A DNA stretch of 64,000 nt from Caulochytrium protostelioides (GCA_003615045.1 ML014181.1:1-64000); one strand, 5' to 3'. Shown: positions 32,868-46,505, counted from the first letter of the stretch. Notes: generated from the letters alone by a model not told the origin. Translations and numbers: made by a program.

Positions 32868-33485
32868 TCAGCGCTGGATACTGCGTCGGACATTGACGAC
32901 GGTGTGATAGAGCACGACGTCCAGTCCGTCCGCGTCCCAGTACAGCCGCGGCGTCAGCACGACCCGAGGCAAGGGCGGCTGGTCCTTGGCCGCCGTCCCT
33001 GGCGGTGCCTCGGCGGTGGCGGCGGCGGCGGCGGGGGCAGGCTCGTCGCTGACTTCGCCGATCCATTGGTAGAGCCGGCCGGGCACCAGGCGCGGGAAGT
33101 CGGTCACCGGGGGCGGCTGCTGGCGGGCCTCGCGGCGCGACGCTGGCCCCGGATGGTGCGCGACCACCACGTGGCGCAGATCCACGTCGATCTCCATCTC
33201 CGTCGGCGTCCCGGGGCGCGTCGCCGCGGCGCGGACGGCGCCGGCCGCCGGCACGACGTGCAGAAAGGGGTCGCGGATCCGGGCCGACGGACGCGACCAG
33301 TCGATGCTCACGAGGCGGCCGAGGACGCGATACGACGGCGGCGGCGACTCGGGTCCCGGCGGGGACGCGGCCTTGGCCTGGGCCTGGGCGTCGGCGTCGG
33401 CGTCGGCGTCGGCATCCGCGTTCAGGGACGCGTCGCGAACGAGCTCGTAGACATGGCGGATCGATGCGAACGGACGCGGCGCCAT
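32868..33485 (-). CDS. TEN1: Probable Ten1-like subunit of the CST telomere-capping complex
   Basis: A 205-residue predicted OB-fold protein. Ten1 pairs with Stn1 in the CST complex, which protects telomere ends and guides fill-in synthesis. Matching blocks are RVLGRLVSIDWSRPSARIRD (first strands), VDLRHVVV, LVPGRLYQWIGEVSD (the family's G-x-L-Y-x-x-I-G-E signature) and DADGLDVVLYHTVVNVRRS (like the C-terminal V-x-G-L-D-x-x-L-Y-x-x-A-x-x-x-R-R helix). Asp-Ala repeats (DADADADA) and an Ala-rich linker before the last strand are insertions. The ATG at 33485 gives MAPRPFASI; the open frame continues to 33872 but upstream composition is non-coding. Ten1 is short and fast-evolving, so this is recognition by pattern only. 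Confidence 0.6.
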   Translation of the reverse strand: MAPRPFASIRHVYELVRDASLNADADADADADAQAQAKAASPPGPESPPPSYRVLGRLVSIDWSRPSARIRDPFLHVVPAAGAVRAAATRPGTPTEMEIDVDLRHVVVAHHPGPASRREARQQPPPVTDFPRLVPGRLYQWIGEVSDEPAPAAAAATAEAPPGTAAKDQPPLPRVVLTPRLYWDADGLDVVLYHTVVNVRRSIQR

Positions 33486-34208
33486 CGTCGACACAAGGCC
33501 AAGCGAGGCCGCCGTCGACCGCGGCTGCGAGCGCCACCGAGGAGAGGACGAGCAAGAGGCCCGCAGGGCAGGGATGCGCGGCTTGCAGGGGGGCAAGCAC
33601 GGCGGCGGCAAGGCCGGCGGCTGTGCCAGGCAGGGTCGACCCGCGGCGCGATCGTGGCACGCGGGATGCCCACCCCAGGGCCCACCAACGACGTCCGAGC
33701 GCCGATCGGACACGCGGCGGCGACCATGATATCCCCGGCATCGCGGCGGTCCGAACGGAGGCGCGGCGGCTGGTCGCGGCGTCGGCCGGGCACGGCGACC
33801 CACGATGGGCTTGGCCAATCGGGGTCCGCCGCCGAGAGGCGCGCGAGTGCTCGCGCCCATTGCCCGCCCCATGGCCGTTGGCGCGGGTCGTTGCGCGGCG
33901 GCGGCGGCGCACCCTTGCGGCTTTTATCACGTGGGCAGGCGGCGGAGCGGCAGTGGCGGGACACGGCATGCTTGCGCCTCCGTGAGCTCCGGCCGCACGT
34001 CCGCTCGAATGCCAACGCAGAGAAGCCTGAAAACTCCGACACCACGTCCGCGGTCGTCTTGATGCGAGGGTCGTCCGTATGGATCACGGGACGCGTCGCT
34101 GACGGGCACGAGCCAGAGCGATGCGTCGCTGATGCTGCTCGATCGATCTCGTACTGGGCGCGCTTCTGGCTCACGCTGCAGATCAATCACGCCGCTCGGT
34201 CCGCATCG
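33486..34208. promoter_or_regulatory. Shared divergent promoter region (TEN1-like / AP endonuclease)
   Basis: 723 bp separate the two start codons on opposite strands, so transcription of both genes must begin here. No TATA box or other element could be assigned. Confidence 0.45.
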
Positions 34209-35723
34209 ATGCGCCGGCGCTTCTTACCGCTGCCGTTCCGCATCGCACGGCTGTTTCTGGCTTCGCTTCCCGCGACTCCGCGCGCAGCCCCACTGCTCAT
34301 CATGCCCGCCACGCGTACCAGCACGCGGCGCGCTGCCTCGCGCCTCGTCGATACGGCGACCCCCGCGCCTGCACCAACGGCGCCCGTCTCCGATCTCCCG
34401 GAACCGGCGGTGTCCGCTAGCGCCAAGACCCGCAAGCCTCGTCCGTCTTTGCCGAAGACCACTCCGGCTGCTGGTGCGCCGTACGACGCCGATCCCCTGG
34501 CTGGTGCAGCATCGGATGCGGCAGCCGATGTGGCGGTTCCTGCTGCGGCTCCGGTCCGGCTGTCGAAGAAGCAGGTCAGGGGATCGCTGGCTGGGACCGT
34601 CGCCGCGGCGTCGGGAGACACCGTGAAGCGACCGACGGCTCGAGCCAAAGCGGCCCCACCAGCCAGCGGCACGCCCGCCGCGGCCACGCCTGCCGTATGC
34701 TGGCAGCCCGACGGCCTGCCACACGACGCGGCGACGGTCGCGTACGACTGGAGCGACTACAAGACGTATCCGGAGCGCTATGTGGTCGCGGGCCTCGCGA
34801 CGACGACGGCCATCCCGGACCCGCTGGTGCTGCCGCCGCTGCTGCCCGACGCTTCTGCGCGCACGCAGAAGGTGGTGTCGTGGAACGTGGCCAGTCTGAA
34901 CGCCAGCTTTAAGAAAGGCCTCATGCGCTACCTGACGGCCGAGATGGCCGATATTGTTTGTCTGCAAGAAACGAAGCTGAGGGCCGACCCGGCGCCGGAC
35001 TCGGACCTCGGGACGGCCTTGGGCGCGCACTGGCCCCACCAGGCCTGGAGCCACTCGGCCAAGCCCGGGTATAGCGGCACGGCGATCCTGTCCCGGACGG
35101 CGCCGCTGGCCGTGGAAACCGGGCTGGGCTCGCATGCCGCAGAGACTGAGGGCCGCGTCGTGGCCTGCCGCTTCCCGGACTTCGTCCTCGTCAATGTCTA
35201 TGTGCCCAACGCGAGCGAGGGGCTGAAGCGGACGGGCTTCAAGCAGGCCTTCCTCGTGGCGCTGCGCGCCCACGTGGCCGACCTCGTCCAGCGCTGGGAC
35301 CCCGTCGGCCAGCGCCTCCTGCTGGTCGGCGACGTCAACACGTGCCTCTACCCAACCGACCTGGCACGGCCCAAGACCAACATCAAGACCTCCGGCTTCT
35401 CGCCCGACGAGCGGCGCGACTACCACGACTTCCTCATGGGCTATCCCGACGCGCCGTCGTCCGAATCGGCCGACAGGCGAAGCTTCGAGCCGCTCGTGGA
35501 CCTGTATCGCCGGCAGCACGGCCCGCAGGCCGGCGGGTATACCTACTACAGCTACCGCTTCCAAGCGCGCGCGAAGGGCCTCGGGTGGCGGCTCGACGCC
35601 TTTCTTGCCTCCCGCGCCCTGGCGGACACGCTTTTCAAGACCATCGCGGTGCGTGAGGATGCCTACGGCGCCTCCGACCATGTGCCCCTCATCGCCTTGC
35701 TGGAACGCACTGATCCCGCGTAA
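34209..35723 (+). CDS. AP endonuclease (APE1/ExoIII family)
   Basis: A 504-residue base-excision-repair enzyme that cuts DNA 5' of abasic sites. The catalytic core, residues about 220-504, has every ExoIII-family motif: VVSWNVASLN (N226), CLQETKL (Mg-binding E254), YSGTAILS, LVNVYVPNA, GDVN (D375, N377), SGFSPDERRDY, GYTYYSYR, GWRLDAFL and SDHVPL (D490, H491). The first 30 residues (MRRRFLPLPFRIARLFLAS...) are basic and amphipathic like a mitochondrial presequence. A second in-frame ATG at 34302 (MPATRTSTRR) would start a form with a basic, nuclear-type N-terminus (KTRKPRPSLPK). There is no C-terminal GRF zinc finger, so it is APE1-like rather than Apn2-like. The open frame continues upstream but is non-coding there. 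Confidence 0.92.
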   Translation: MRRRFLPLPFRIARLFLASLPATPRAAPLLIMPATRTSTRRAASRLVDTATPAPAPTAPVSDLPEPAVSASAKTRKPRPSLPKTTPAAGAPYDADPLAGAASDAAADVAVPAAAPVRLSKKQVRGSLAGTVAAASGDTVKRPTARAKAAPPASGTPAAATPAVCWQPDGLPHDAATVAYDWSDYKTYPERYVVAGLATTTAIPDPLVLPPLLPDASARTQKVVSWNVASLNASFKKGLMRYLTAEMADIVCLQETKLRADPAPDSDLGTALGAHWPHQAWSHSAKPGYSGTAILSRTAPLAVETGLGSHAAETEGRVVACRFPDFVLVNVYVPNASEGLKRTGFKQAFLVALRAHVADLVQRWDPVGQRLLLVGDVNTCLYPTDLARPKTNIKTSGFSPDERRDYHDFLMGYPDAPSSESADRRSFEPLVDLYRRQHGPQAGGYTYYSYRFQARAKGLGWRLDAFLASRALADTLFKTIAVREDAYGASDHVPLIALLERTDPA

Positions 35724-35814
35724 TTTGCTCTATTTCACGATGCCGATTGATCGGTCTATGTTAGGAACGGACGCCGCCCGCTTCCGCTGGCTGGGCTGAG
35801 AGGGGTTGAGGAGA

Positions 35815-36536
35815 TTAGCGATGGAAGACCTGAATCGGGGTGCTGAAGGCGTCGTGCTTGCCAAAGACGACTGGCTTGCTCTGCGCGGCGCCAGCCTGGG
35901 CTTCCTCCGGCTTCAGGCTCGCGCAGAAGCTGGCCTTGCCGTGCGCAAACGCATCCGAGTAGATCGTGATCGGCTGCGCGAAGCGTGCCACGTCCGCTGC
36001 GTCGGGCGGGGTGATGGCTACGAGTCGCAAGGAAAACGAGCATGAATGGCATCACAATACGTATCATGGCGCATTCACCGTCATCATGGCGATCATATCA
36101 TATCATATCATATCATATCATATCATATCATATCATATCATATCATATCATATCATATCATATCATATCATATCATATCATATCATCCATCGAGAAAAAA
36201 ATGGTTTGTAACGGAAAAGAGTGAGTCTCATCGGTGATCTTTCAACAGCTCCAGGTCATCAGCTGAGGACTGGTGGGACCCTGAAGCGAGCAACTAAGCG
36301 GATCGAGCATCGGTGCCACTCCACTTACGCTTGTCCACGGGCATGCCGAACGCGACGCGCTGGGTCGAGCGCCAGTCGTCGACGCCACGCGGACGGTCTT
36401 TGTAGTGCATCGCCAGGGGGCCGTAGTGCGGCGCGTCTTCGGCTCGCTGCGCCGTCGCTTCGGCCAGGGCTTGCTGGATCACGGCGGCTTCCTCGGCGCG
36501 GCTGCGGCGGCCGCCCGCCGTCTGACGTTCACTCAT
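35815..36536 (-). CDS. Unrecognised 136-aa protein, two exons
   Basis: Exon 1 (36536-36329) and exon 2 (36017-35815) are joined across a 311-nt intron with a GTAAGT donor and a TCGTAG acceptor; the phases match. The product is soluble and polar. The first 35 residues can form an Ala/Gln/Arg helix (EEAAVIQQALAEATAQ). Then come aromatic, turn-rich segments: HYGPLAMHYKDRP, GVDDWRSTQRVAFGMP and ITIYSDAFAHGKASF. It ends in KPVVFGKHDAFSTPIQVF. I recognise no family. The short 'FGK...FSTP' and 'HYGPL..YKD' segments are reminiscent of small axonemal or mitochondrial proteins, but that is only an impression. Its stop lies 91 bp from the AP endonuclease stop (convergent). Confidence 0.55.
36093..36186. 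repeat. (TATCA)n microsatellite inside an intron
   Basis: About 18 perfect copies of TATCA, located wholly within the inferred intron (36018-36328) of the small minus-strand gene. Confidence 0.97.
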
Positions 36537-37448
36537 GGCGAGCGTCGTGACAGTGAAAACGCGATCACGAGCAGCAGGACGTTGGGCTAGGATCGGGCCA
36601 GGGGTCGGCAGAGAAGGCTAGGAAGTCGAGGAACGGCGTGGCGAGTGGAGACAGCTCATCAGACATGACAGACGCTGTCGATGATCGCTACCGCTCATGC
36701 TTCCTTCATCAACCGTCAAGCATTTCATGACTCTCACTCCTCGAATCGCGATGGATCTCGCTTTTAATCACTTCGGCTGTAGTCTGGCAAGATCGCAGGC
36801 AGAGCCGAGGAGCCCGTGAGCTCGTGTCGGCGTATGACGGCGAGGCCAGCGCGAATCACCTCTCGGTCTCGCGCGGGTCGTCGTGGTTCCTTTCTTTTTG
36901 CCGATCACCCTTTTCTTTTTGCATTGTTTACTTTTGTTGTTGTTGCTGATCCGCTCGAAACTCCGCTACGGCTCCACCGGCCAGGTCCGTCGGGGGGAAA
37001 AGGGCCCGTGCATGGGTCGGCCGAGAGCTGCCGCGGCCAACCCACCACCACCATCCGACGGATCACATGAATACCTTCCCCGCGTTGCGGCCCATCACTG
37101 CTTCATCCCCGCTTTGTCTTTGGCACCGCCGTCATCAGCGAGAGGCTTCAGAGTGGCATATACGGTCACGTGGGTGTCGACATGACTCGCCGCGAGCGTC
37201 GACAAAGTTGACCAAGCAACCCATTACTTTATAGGTGATACGGTTCCGCAGCAAGAAAACAGGAGATATCACAGGGCAATGCATGGCGAAGAAAAAAAAA
37301 AGAGGGGATGCGCCCTCGGGATAAAAGGAATCCATGAGGATGAGATAGAAGCAAGAGACGTGGGAGGCGTGTGCGAGAAAAAGTAAAGAAGAATCAAAAA
37401 GAAATCATACGGATGGACCCGCCCTCGCGGCGGGCTGTCTCCGCCGTG
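36537..37448. other. Intergenic
   Basis: 912 bp between the small gene start (-) and the Ypk1-like stop (-). Pyrimidine-rich at 36880-36950 and A-rich at 37285-37400 (probable 3' region of the kinase gene). No gene recognised. Confidence 0.45.
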
Positions 37449-39395
37449 TTATGCGTGTCCTTCTCTCGCGACCGGCCGCATCGTGCTGGGGCCGAGCGTC
37501 CTCAGGCTGCTCGAGCTGCCGCCGCCCATGCGGCTGCCGGCAACTAAGCTGCCGCCGTTGGCCTGGGCCATCGACCCGGCGAGCGCCGCGGGGGCCTGGT
37601 AGGTAAACCCGGCGAACTGCTGCTGCATCGTCTCAGACAGATGATGCGAGGTGTCCGGAAGTGAGTCCTGGGGCACCTCGGAGGTGAACTCTTCATCAAA
37701 GTTGGACGTATCGGTCGCCGACTGCACATTGGGCTTGAACGGCGGCTGGTACTTCCGTGCCATGAGTTTCTTCCAGTCGATTTCGGCAAAGAAGGGGTGC
37801 TTCTTGATCTCGTCGGCGCCGTTGTTGCCCAGCCGCTTTTTAGGGTCGCGCTGCAGCAGGCGGCTGAGCAGGTCTTTGGCCGTCGGCGAGACTTCTGGCG
37901 AGAAAACCAGCTCGTCAGAGAGGATCTTGCGGTACATCTCGTTGGTGTTCTCGTCGTAGAACGGCGGCAGGCCCGTCAGCATCTCCCACAGCAAAATGCC
38001 GAGGGTCCACCAGTCGACCACCTTCGTGTAGCCCTGGCCGAGCAGCAGCTCCGGCGCAAGGTATTCGGGGGTCCCGCAGAACGTGTTGGTCTTGTTGCCC
38101 TCCTTCATGTTGAGCTTGCACAGCCCAAAGTCGCACAGCGCGATGTGGCCCGTATAGTCGATCAGGATGTTCTCCGGCTTCAGGTCGCGGTACACGATGT
38201 TGTAGCCGTGCAGGCAGTCGAGGGCGCACAGCAGCTCGGCCGAGTAGAACCGAGCGCGGTCTTCGTGGAAGCGGCCCTCCCGCTGCAGGTGGTGGAACAG
38301 CTCACCACCGTTTACGAACGCCAGTACCAGGTAGAGTTTTTCGGACGTCTGGAACGAGAATTTGAGCGGCACAATGAACGGGTGCAGGATCTGGGCGAGC
38401 ACGGTCCGCTCGGCGAGGGTATGCGCGACCTCGGAGCGCTCGACGATGTGCGACTTGCGCAGGATCTTCATGGCGTAGATGCGATTTGTGTCGCGCTTGC
38501 GGACCTGCATGACCTTGCCAAATGACCCTTTCCCGATCACCTTCAGCAGCTCGAACTCGTCGATCGTCATCGGCTTGTTGGACTGCTCGCGGAAGCACAT
38601 CTGCACATGCACTTCGCCCACGCTGGCACCGGCATTGGGGCCCTCGCTCATCGAGAGCAGCGGGCACCACATGTCCTGCACATCGTCGACCTTGAACGAC
38701 GGCGTCAGCCGCGTCGTACCGACCAGCATATCCTGGCTCTCGCCGCGCTGGTAGACGGAGATCACGACCTCCGACACGCGGCTCACATCGAAATGAGCGC
38801 GGTGCTGCCACCCGACGAGGCCGCCCGTGGCCACGAAGTCCTTCGCCGCCGCGAGAATCTCATTCTTGTCGAACTCGATGACGACGTACGGCAGCTTGTC
38901 GGTGGGCGACGACACAAGCGCCGAGCCGTTCGGGTGCAGGAGGCCACGGGCCTCCACGACGCGGACCAGTAGCATCCCTGGCCCCTTGAGCGTCACATTG
39001 GACACGAGCTCATGCGGGGCGTCGGTGGCGACGGCCGCGCCTTCCTTGGCCGGCGACGCCGCGGCCGACGCGGCGGACGCAGGGGCCGCGCTGTTGCCGG
39101 CAATGCCGGGGGCCTGCGGCGAGGCCGGTGTCTTGGCTGCCGAGACGGTTTTCTCCGATCCCGACTTGAGCGGCGCGGAGGAGGCCCCTGCCGACAAGTC
39201 AGCGCTGACGCCTGTGTGACGGTGATCCAGCGCGCCGAAAAATGGCCATTATCGAAAAAAACAAGCTCGAAAAAGGATGAGTCATTCGGCATTGGCAAGG
39301 ACCATTGACAAGGACCCCATCAATCATCAACAAGCAGGTACGGCCTGGTTGCAGCATCGTGCAGGACACTTACGCTTCTTAAACATGGACTGCAT
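37449..39395 (-). CDS. YPK1: AGC protein kinase with C2 domain, Ypk1/Gad8 (SGK) type
   Basis: The exons are 39395-39374 (22 nt) and 39187-37449, giving 586 residues. The minus-strand frame has no ATG before the C2 domain. The short first exon supplies MQSMFKK and ends in GTAAGT; a GCTGAC branch site and GGCAG acceptor precede exon 2, and the phase fits. An N-terminal C2-like domain (about 75-205, MLLVRVVEARGLL) is followed by the kinase: GKGSFGKV from about 226, K248, YRDLKPEN (D342), DFG (D360) and activation loop TNTFCGTPEY. The tail has DTSNFDEEFTSE, a turn motif around EVPQDS and the hydrophobic motif FAGFTY (about T536), the TORC2 site in this family. In fungi Ypk1/Gad8 is the TORC2-PDK1 effector for membrane stress and growth. 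Sch9 also has C2 plus AGC, but the DTSNFDEEFT tail is Ypk-like. Confidence 0.87.
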
Positions 39396-42127
39396 GATCC
39401 CCGAAATCTTGACGGTTGGGGCCGGGGGTGAGATGGGGGAGAGGCGAGCAGATGCTCACGGCACGGCGAGGAAACGGCGAAATCGCAAGGGGGCGCGGCC
39501 CAGCAGCGACGCGACACAGGGCGCGGCAAGACGGCGATCCTTCGATGGGGCGAAAGATCAAGCGGGGACGATGGCGCAGACGCAAGACGGACGCAGCATG
39601 GAGGACGAGGCGGGGCAGGCGGGTCGGCTGGCACTGACGGCGGCGCAAGACATGCGCCAACACGGCGACGACGACGGCTGCGGGAGACGACGGCCAGAAG
39701 CGGTCCTGGCTCCGGTAGGACCAACGATCCTCGGCCTGGAATCGAGCGGAGTTGCACCCAGCGATCTTGTCGCAGGGCCGCGATGCGGTCTGGATCCCGG
39801 GATCCGAAGAAGGCCAAGGCGCTGGCACACCTCGGAGGCGCCCGCTGGTCGATGGGATGGTCTTTATGGCAAGCACATGTGTTGGGAGCCGAGACAAGAG
39901 TGATCGAACGGGGCTTAACCACGATCCGACGAAAAATGCCGCGAACGAATGCGATATTGCGAGGCGGGGCGGGGCGGATCTGGCGGCACTCGACCAGGAT
40001 GCGGAAAGCGGAGGCGGGCGGATGGTCAGCACCGGTCCGGTGGGAGTGCGGATACTGAGCACCGGAAGCGTTGCTGAGTCAAGTCGTCGCCGTCGTCGCC
40101 GTCGTGTCAGTCAGCGACGGATCAGCGCTCGGAAGATTTCTCCTTGAAGACGCCGGCTTCAGTAGCTGCCTGCTGCTGCTGCTGCTGCTGTCGCTGCTGC
40201 TGCTGCTGCTGAGTCCGTGGGACATGGCTTCGTCGTTTTCATCTGTGACACGCATCGGGCGGGGGCATGGGGCGGACCGTTTTCAGCAGGTCAGCACGAG
40301 CCTGCCTTCCCGGGCTTGGCGGCGCGTACCGCCTTCGTTGTCCTGTGCGTGTTGGCCTCCCCCGGTCATGCGCATGGTATCGATGGCGGTGGCGGCCATC
40401 GTGGGGGTCGAGTCGATTCGAGGCCCGTCGCGAGTCGCGGCGAGCCGCAGCCCCGCTCTTCACGGCTCACCTTCGCGCAGACCGCGAGGGTGTGATCTCA
40501 GCGCCCGTCGAGCCGTCCTCCCCGTCCCGTCCAGCGCCGCGCGCAGTGGATGTGCTCTATCGGCGCTCCCGGCTGGCCGGCCGGGACGACCGCGGCAGGG
40601 AAAGGGGGGCGCATGCTTCTTTTTCTCCTTCTCCCGCTGCCATCACACGTCCGCCGGCATCACGAGCCCCGGCCGCCGGGTTAGGGTATGGCCCCGCCGT
40701 CGTCACCACGAGCCGTGAGGGCGGACCATCACCGCTGGCCGCTGCTCCCCGCGGCGACCCGCTGTCGCCGCCGCCGAAGCCGCGGCGAGGGCCATCACCG
40801 GCCGGTTCACAGGTGTTTGTGGGTGTTTTCTCAACGCGTCGATGGGATGGGATGGTGGGATGGAGGGTGAGGGATGGGTGCTGATGCTGCGGCCAGCGAT
40901 CTCGTCAACACCGACCTGGCGGAGGGTCGGTGTGACCACGGAGGCGCCCCAGGGCGAAAGGGGGCGCGTGGGCGCTCACCAGCCGACCACGGCCGAATGG
41001 CTCCGTCACGCACCGCACCGACGCCTGGCGCGCTCCTAGGCCAGGCCGTCCGTCAACACCGCCTCGGGACACACGCGAGAGCATCCCCCCGTCGGCGCGC
41101 ACGGATCGCCCGTCGCTCGGCCTCCGGCAGGCGGCGCGATCGTCGACCGGACACGCCCTGCGGCGCCAACGAGGCTGCCGCGGCGCGGTCGGAGCTTCCC
41201 CGCCTCTCGGAGGCCCCCTCGCCTACTCACTCCTTGGGTCCCTGTCGGATTGTTCTGGGAAAACCGTCGGCCGATGGCCATGACCGCTCCCGGATAGCGT
41301 CGTCGCCGCCGGTCTTGCCCCAAACCATCATCGCGAGGTTTCGGCTCGTCATACCGCACCCCCGCCGGAGCGCTCCCAGCAACACGGGTTGTCGCGTCTT
41401 TCATGGCCGCGACTCGCGACGCTACCAGGGCGCGTTGGGAACGAGCGGACGAGGGTGGGCGCTTCCGGCGCCTGCCCCGCCACTTTAACAAATACCAAAT
41501 AAAAGGAGAACCGCAAGCATGTTTCACCGGACCCACTCGGAGCAGCGAAGCAAACGATGCGGAGCGGAGCGCGCGGCAGGGTCCAGCGAACGGTTGCCGT
41601 CACGCCGACGCGTCTCCATCGGCGTGATCCGTGGCGGGTATGGATGGCTCTGTTGGCATGGGTAGATGTGATACGGTTTCGGATACATCGTTCAGAAATC
41701 GATACTTCTCTTCCAGTGCATCTTTCACTCTTGTCAATTCGTCGACGTTCACATCAGCCGCCGATGTGACGGCAATGGCAGTGGCGCAGCGTTGCACAGG
41801 TGCTTCGGCATCCGCGATCGACGGCGTGTCGTCGAATCGGCTCGATCGTCGCGTGGTCCATGGGACGTGCAGCGCAGCACCAAAAAAAAGGACGGGGGCG
41901 CGAGGGCATGCATGAGAGGGGGGCGAATGCCGGACGATTCCAGATCGGTTACCGCATCCATCGCACCACGTCATAAGAATGATCCTTGGATCACCACATA
42001 CGCATCTGAATCAGTCTATATATCTGTATTTGCATGTGCATCTGCATGTGCATCTGCATTTACTGTGCGGTTGCAGACGCCAAGGTAGACGCACGGCGTT
42101 TTTACGGGTTCATACGGGACGACGCGA
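39396..42127. other. Long intergenic stretch
   Basis: 2.7 kb with no well-supported gene. A CTG run lies at about 40176-40213. A minus-strand frame ending at 41600 has one coding-looking helix (ELTRVKDALEEKYRFLNDV) but no defensible gene model. Confidence 0.45.
40176..40213. repeat. (CTG)n triplet run
   Basis: About twelve CTG triplets interrupted once (TCG). Intergenic, with no coding context. Confidence 0.9.
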
Positions 42128-42535
42128 CGACCGACAAGCCCCATGAACGTCTCTTCGACCCGCGGCTGCTGCACGCGCTCGAAACTTTGGAGCTACATGT
42201 CGGCCATGCCCGAAGGTGTTTGCCTCGTTTGAGTCGCTGGAGCGCGGTTACAAGGGTCATAAGAGCCGCAAGCTGCCGTGCCCGGATGAGGACTGCGACC
42301 AGACATGCTTCAGCGACTCGTCCCTGAAATCGTATCGGTTGATCCGCTCGGAGCGGCCAACCCTACGTGCTCCGAGCCAGGCTGTGCGTTTCGGTGAAAA
42401 CTAGGTGGACAACCTACGCGCGCACGCCAAGACCCATCGGCAGATCAGCAGCTGGGGATGTCCCTGCTGCAACACGCAGTCTGGAAGCAAACACTCAATG
42501 GCCGTCCATATCCGTCGGACTGAAGGCGTTGTACA
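42128..42535 (+). pseudogene. Decayed C2H2 zinc-finger gene
   Basis: Four C2H2-like fingers can be read with two frame changes and a stop (TAG at 42402). Finger A ends SLERGYKGHKS, with Gly where the first His belongs. Finger B is CPDEDCDQTCFSDSSLKSY then RLIRSERP; both zinc histidines are replaced by Tyr and Arg, yet the linker SERP survives. Finger C is CSEPGCAF (one frame), then VDNLRAHAKTHR (another), with both histidines intact. Finger D is CPCCNTQSGSKHSMAVH followed by IRRTEG, with the last His lost. The xSERPYxC-type linkers and SEPGC pattern are TFIIIA/Zic-like. Lost ligands plus frameshifts indicate a dead gene; an intron-rich living gene is less likely. A copy of the dispersed repeat begins about 40 bp downstream. 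Confidence 0.5.
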
Positions 42536-42572
42536 GCATCACTGGACAAGCGCCATTGCAGCCCTAGATCGG

Positions 42573-42700
42573 CAAGCTCATTCGATCCTGAACCAAAGTG
42601 CGTACTGCTTCTGTAGGGAACCCCTGGGAGGCACCACGAAGGGCATGGTGTGCATGTTGAGTCGGGGAGGGTGGGCCTGCGTGTTCGTTATAATGAATAT
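42573..42700 (+). repeat. Dispersed repeat, copy R3
   Basis: Matches R1 from AAGCTCATTCG through TGAACCAAAGTGCGTACTGC, GGCACCACGAAGGGCATGG and TGTGCATGTTGAGT, diverging after about 42690. Its first bases still encode G-K-L-I-R-S-stop, matching the last residues (G-K-L-I-R-H-stop) of the Fanzor-like relic at 2184. It therefore looks like a 5'-truncated 3' end of the same element. Confidence 0.65.
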
Positions 42701-42762
42701 TGGTCGTTGTTGGAGGGAAAGAAAGGGGTGGCCCAGTCAAAAAAACATCGAGGAGACCCAGA

Positions 42763-45669
<2,907 letters not shown>

Positions 45670-46505
45670 TCAATGGGCGGGCTCACTGATGCGGCATCGA
45701 CCCAAGCCCTCGACGGTGGGGATGGCGTCGGTGGCGGCGGCGGCGGCAGCGGCGGCGGCGGCGGCGGCGGCACCAGCGGGGGGAAGCGAGGCCGGCGTCC
45801 GGAGCGGCGGGTAAGGCCCCAAGGCGCGACGGCGCGAAGGCGATCACGGGACGGGGCGCAGCGTGCGATGATGAGGTCCGACGGTATCCTATGATTCAGG
45901 CATGGGGCGGTGGCGTCGTGCAAGATCAGGGCTCGGAAGCAGCGGCCTAATCAACGTCAACGGAGCGTCGATCGTCTCGTGGTCAGGAGTGACCGGAGCA
46001 GACGTGGGTGTCGGCGTGAACGGAGCAGGATCAGGCAGCACGCTCCGAGCGCTGCCCTTCCTGCATCGGTGGTGGCGACTTGGGCACAATGATCACGACG
46101 GCGCTGAGGACACGATCGGGCATGCCCATGCTCATGCTCATGCAGCGGACAGGAAACGACAGGATAGGGGAACGTGGTCGCCGAACCCACGGGTCACTGG
46201 CCTTTCAAGCGTCACGCCCAAACGGCAGACCCGCGAAGCGATGTCGAAGGCCGTCACACGTGGTCGACGGCCATCACGAGGTGGAGACTTTCTCGAGCTC
46301 GCCCTCGTCTCGCCGTCCCCAATGCCCGGATGCACACCCCGACCCCGCCTTCATGGCATGGCATCGCATTCCATCGTATTTCGTAACTCCACGGCCCCCA
46401 CCCCGATCGATGCTCGACCCGACGGCGGCGCTGGACCCGACGACCGAACCGAGCCCGGGCCCGGGCCCCGGCGCGCATGCGTCCACCCCACGCACCGCGC
46501 GGCCA

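Noticed and set aside
32787..34208. Upstream part of the AP endonuclease open frame
   Set aside because: The frame is open for 978 codons, but everything before 34209 is antisense to the Ten1-like gene or promoter DNA.
41600..41974. Minus-strand frame with a helical segment (ELTRVKDALEEKYRFLNDV)
   Set aside because: The last 55 residues look coding, but no start, splice partner or family could be supported.
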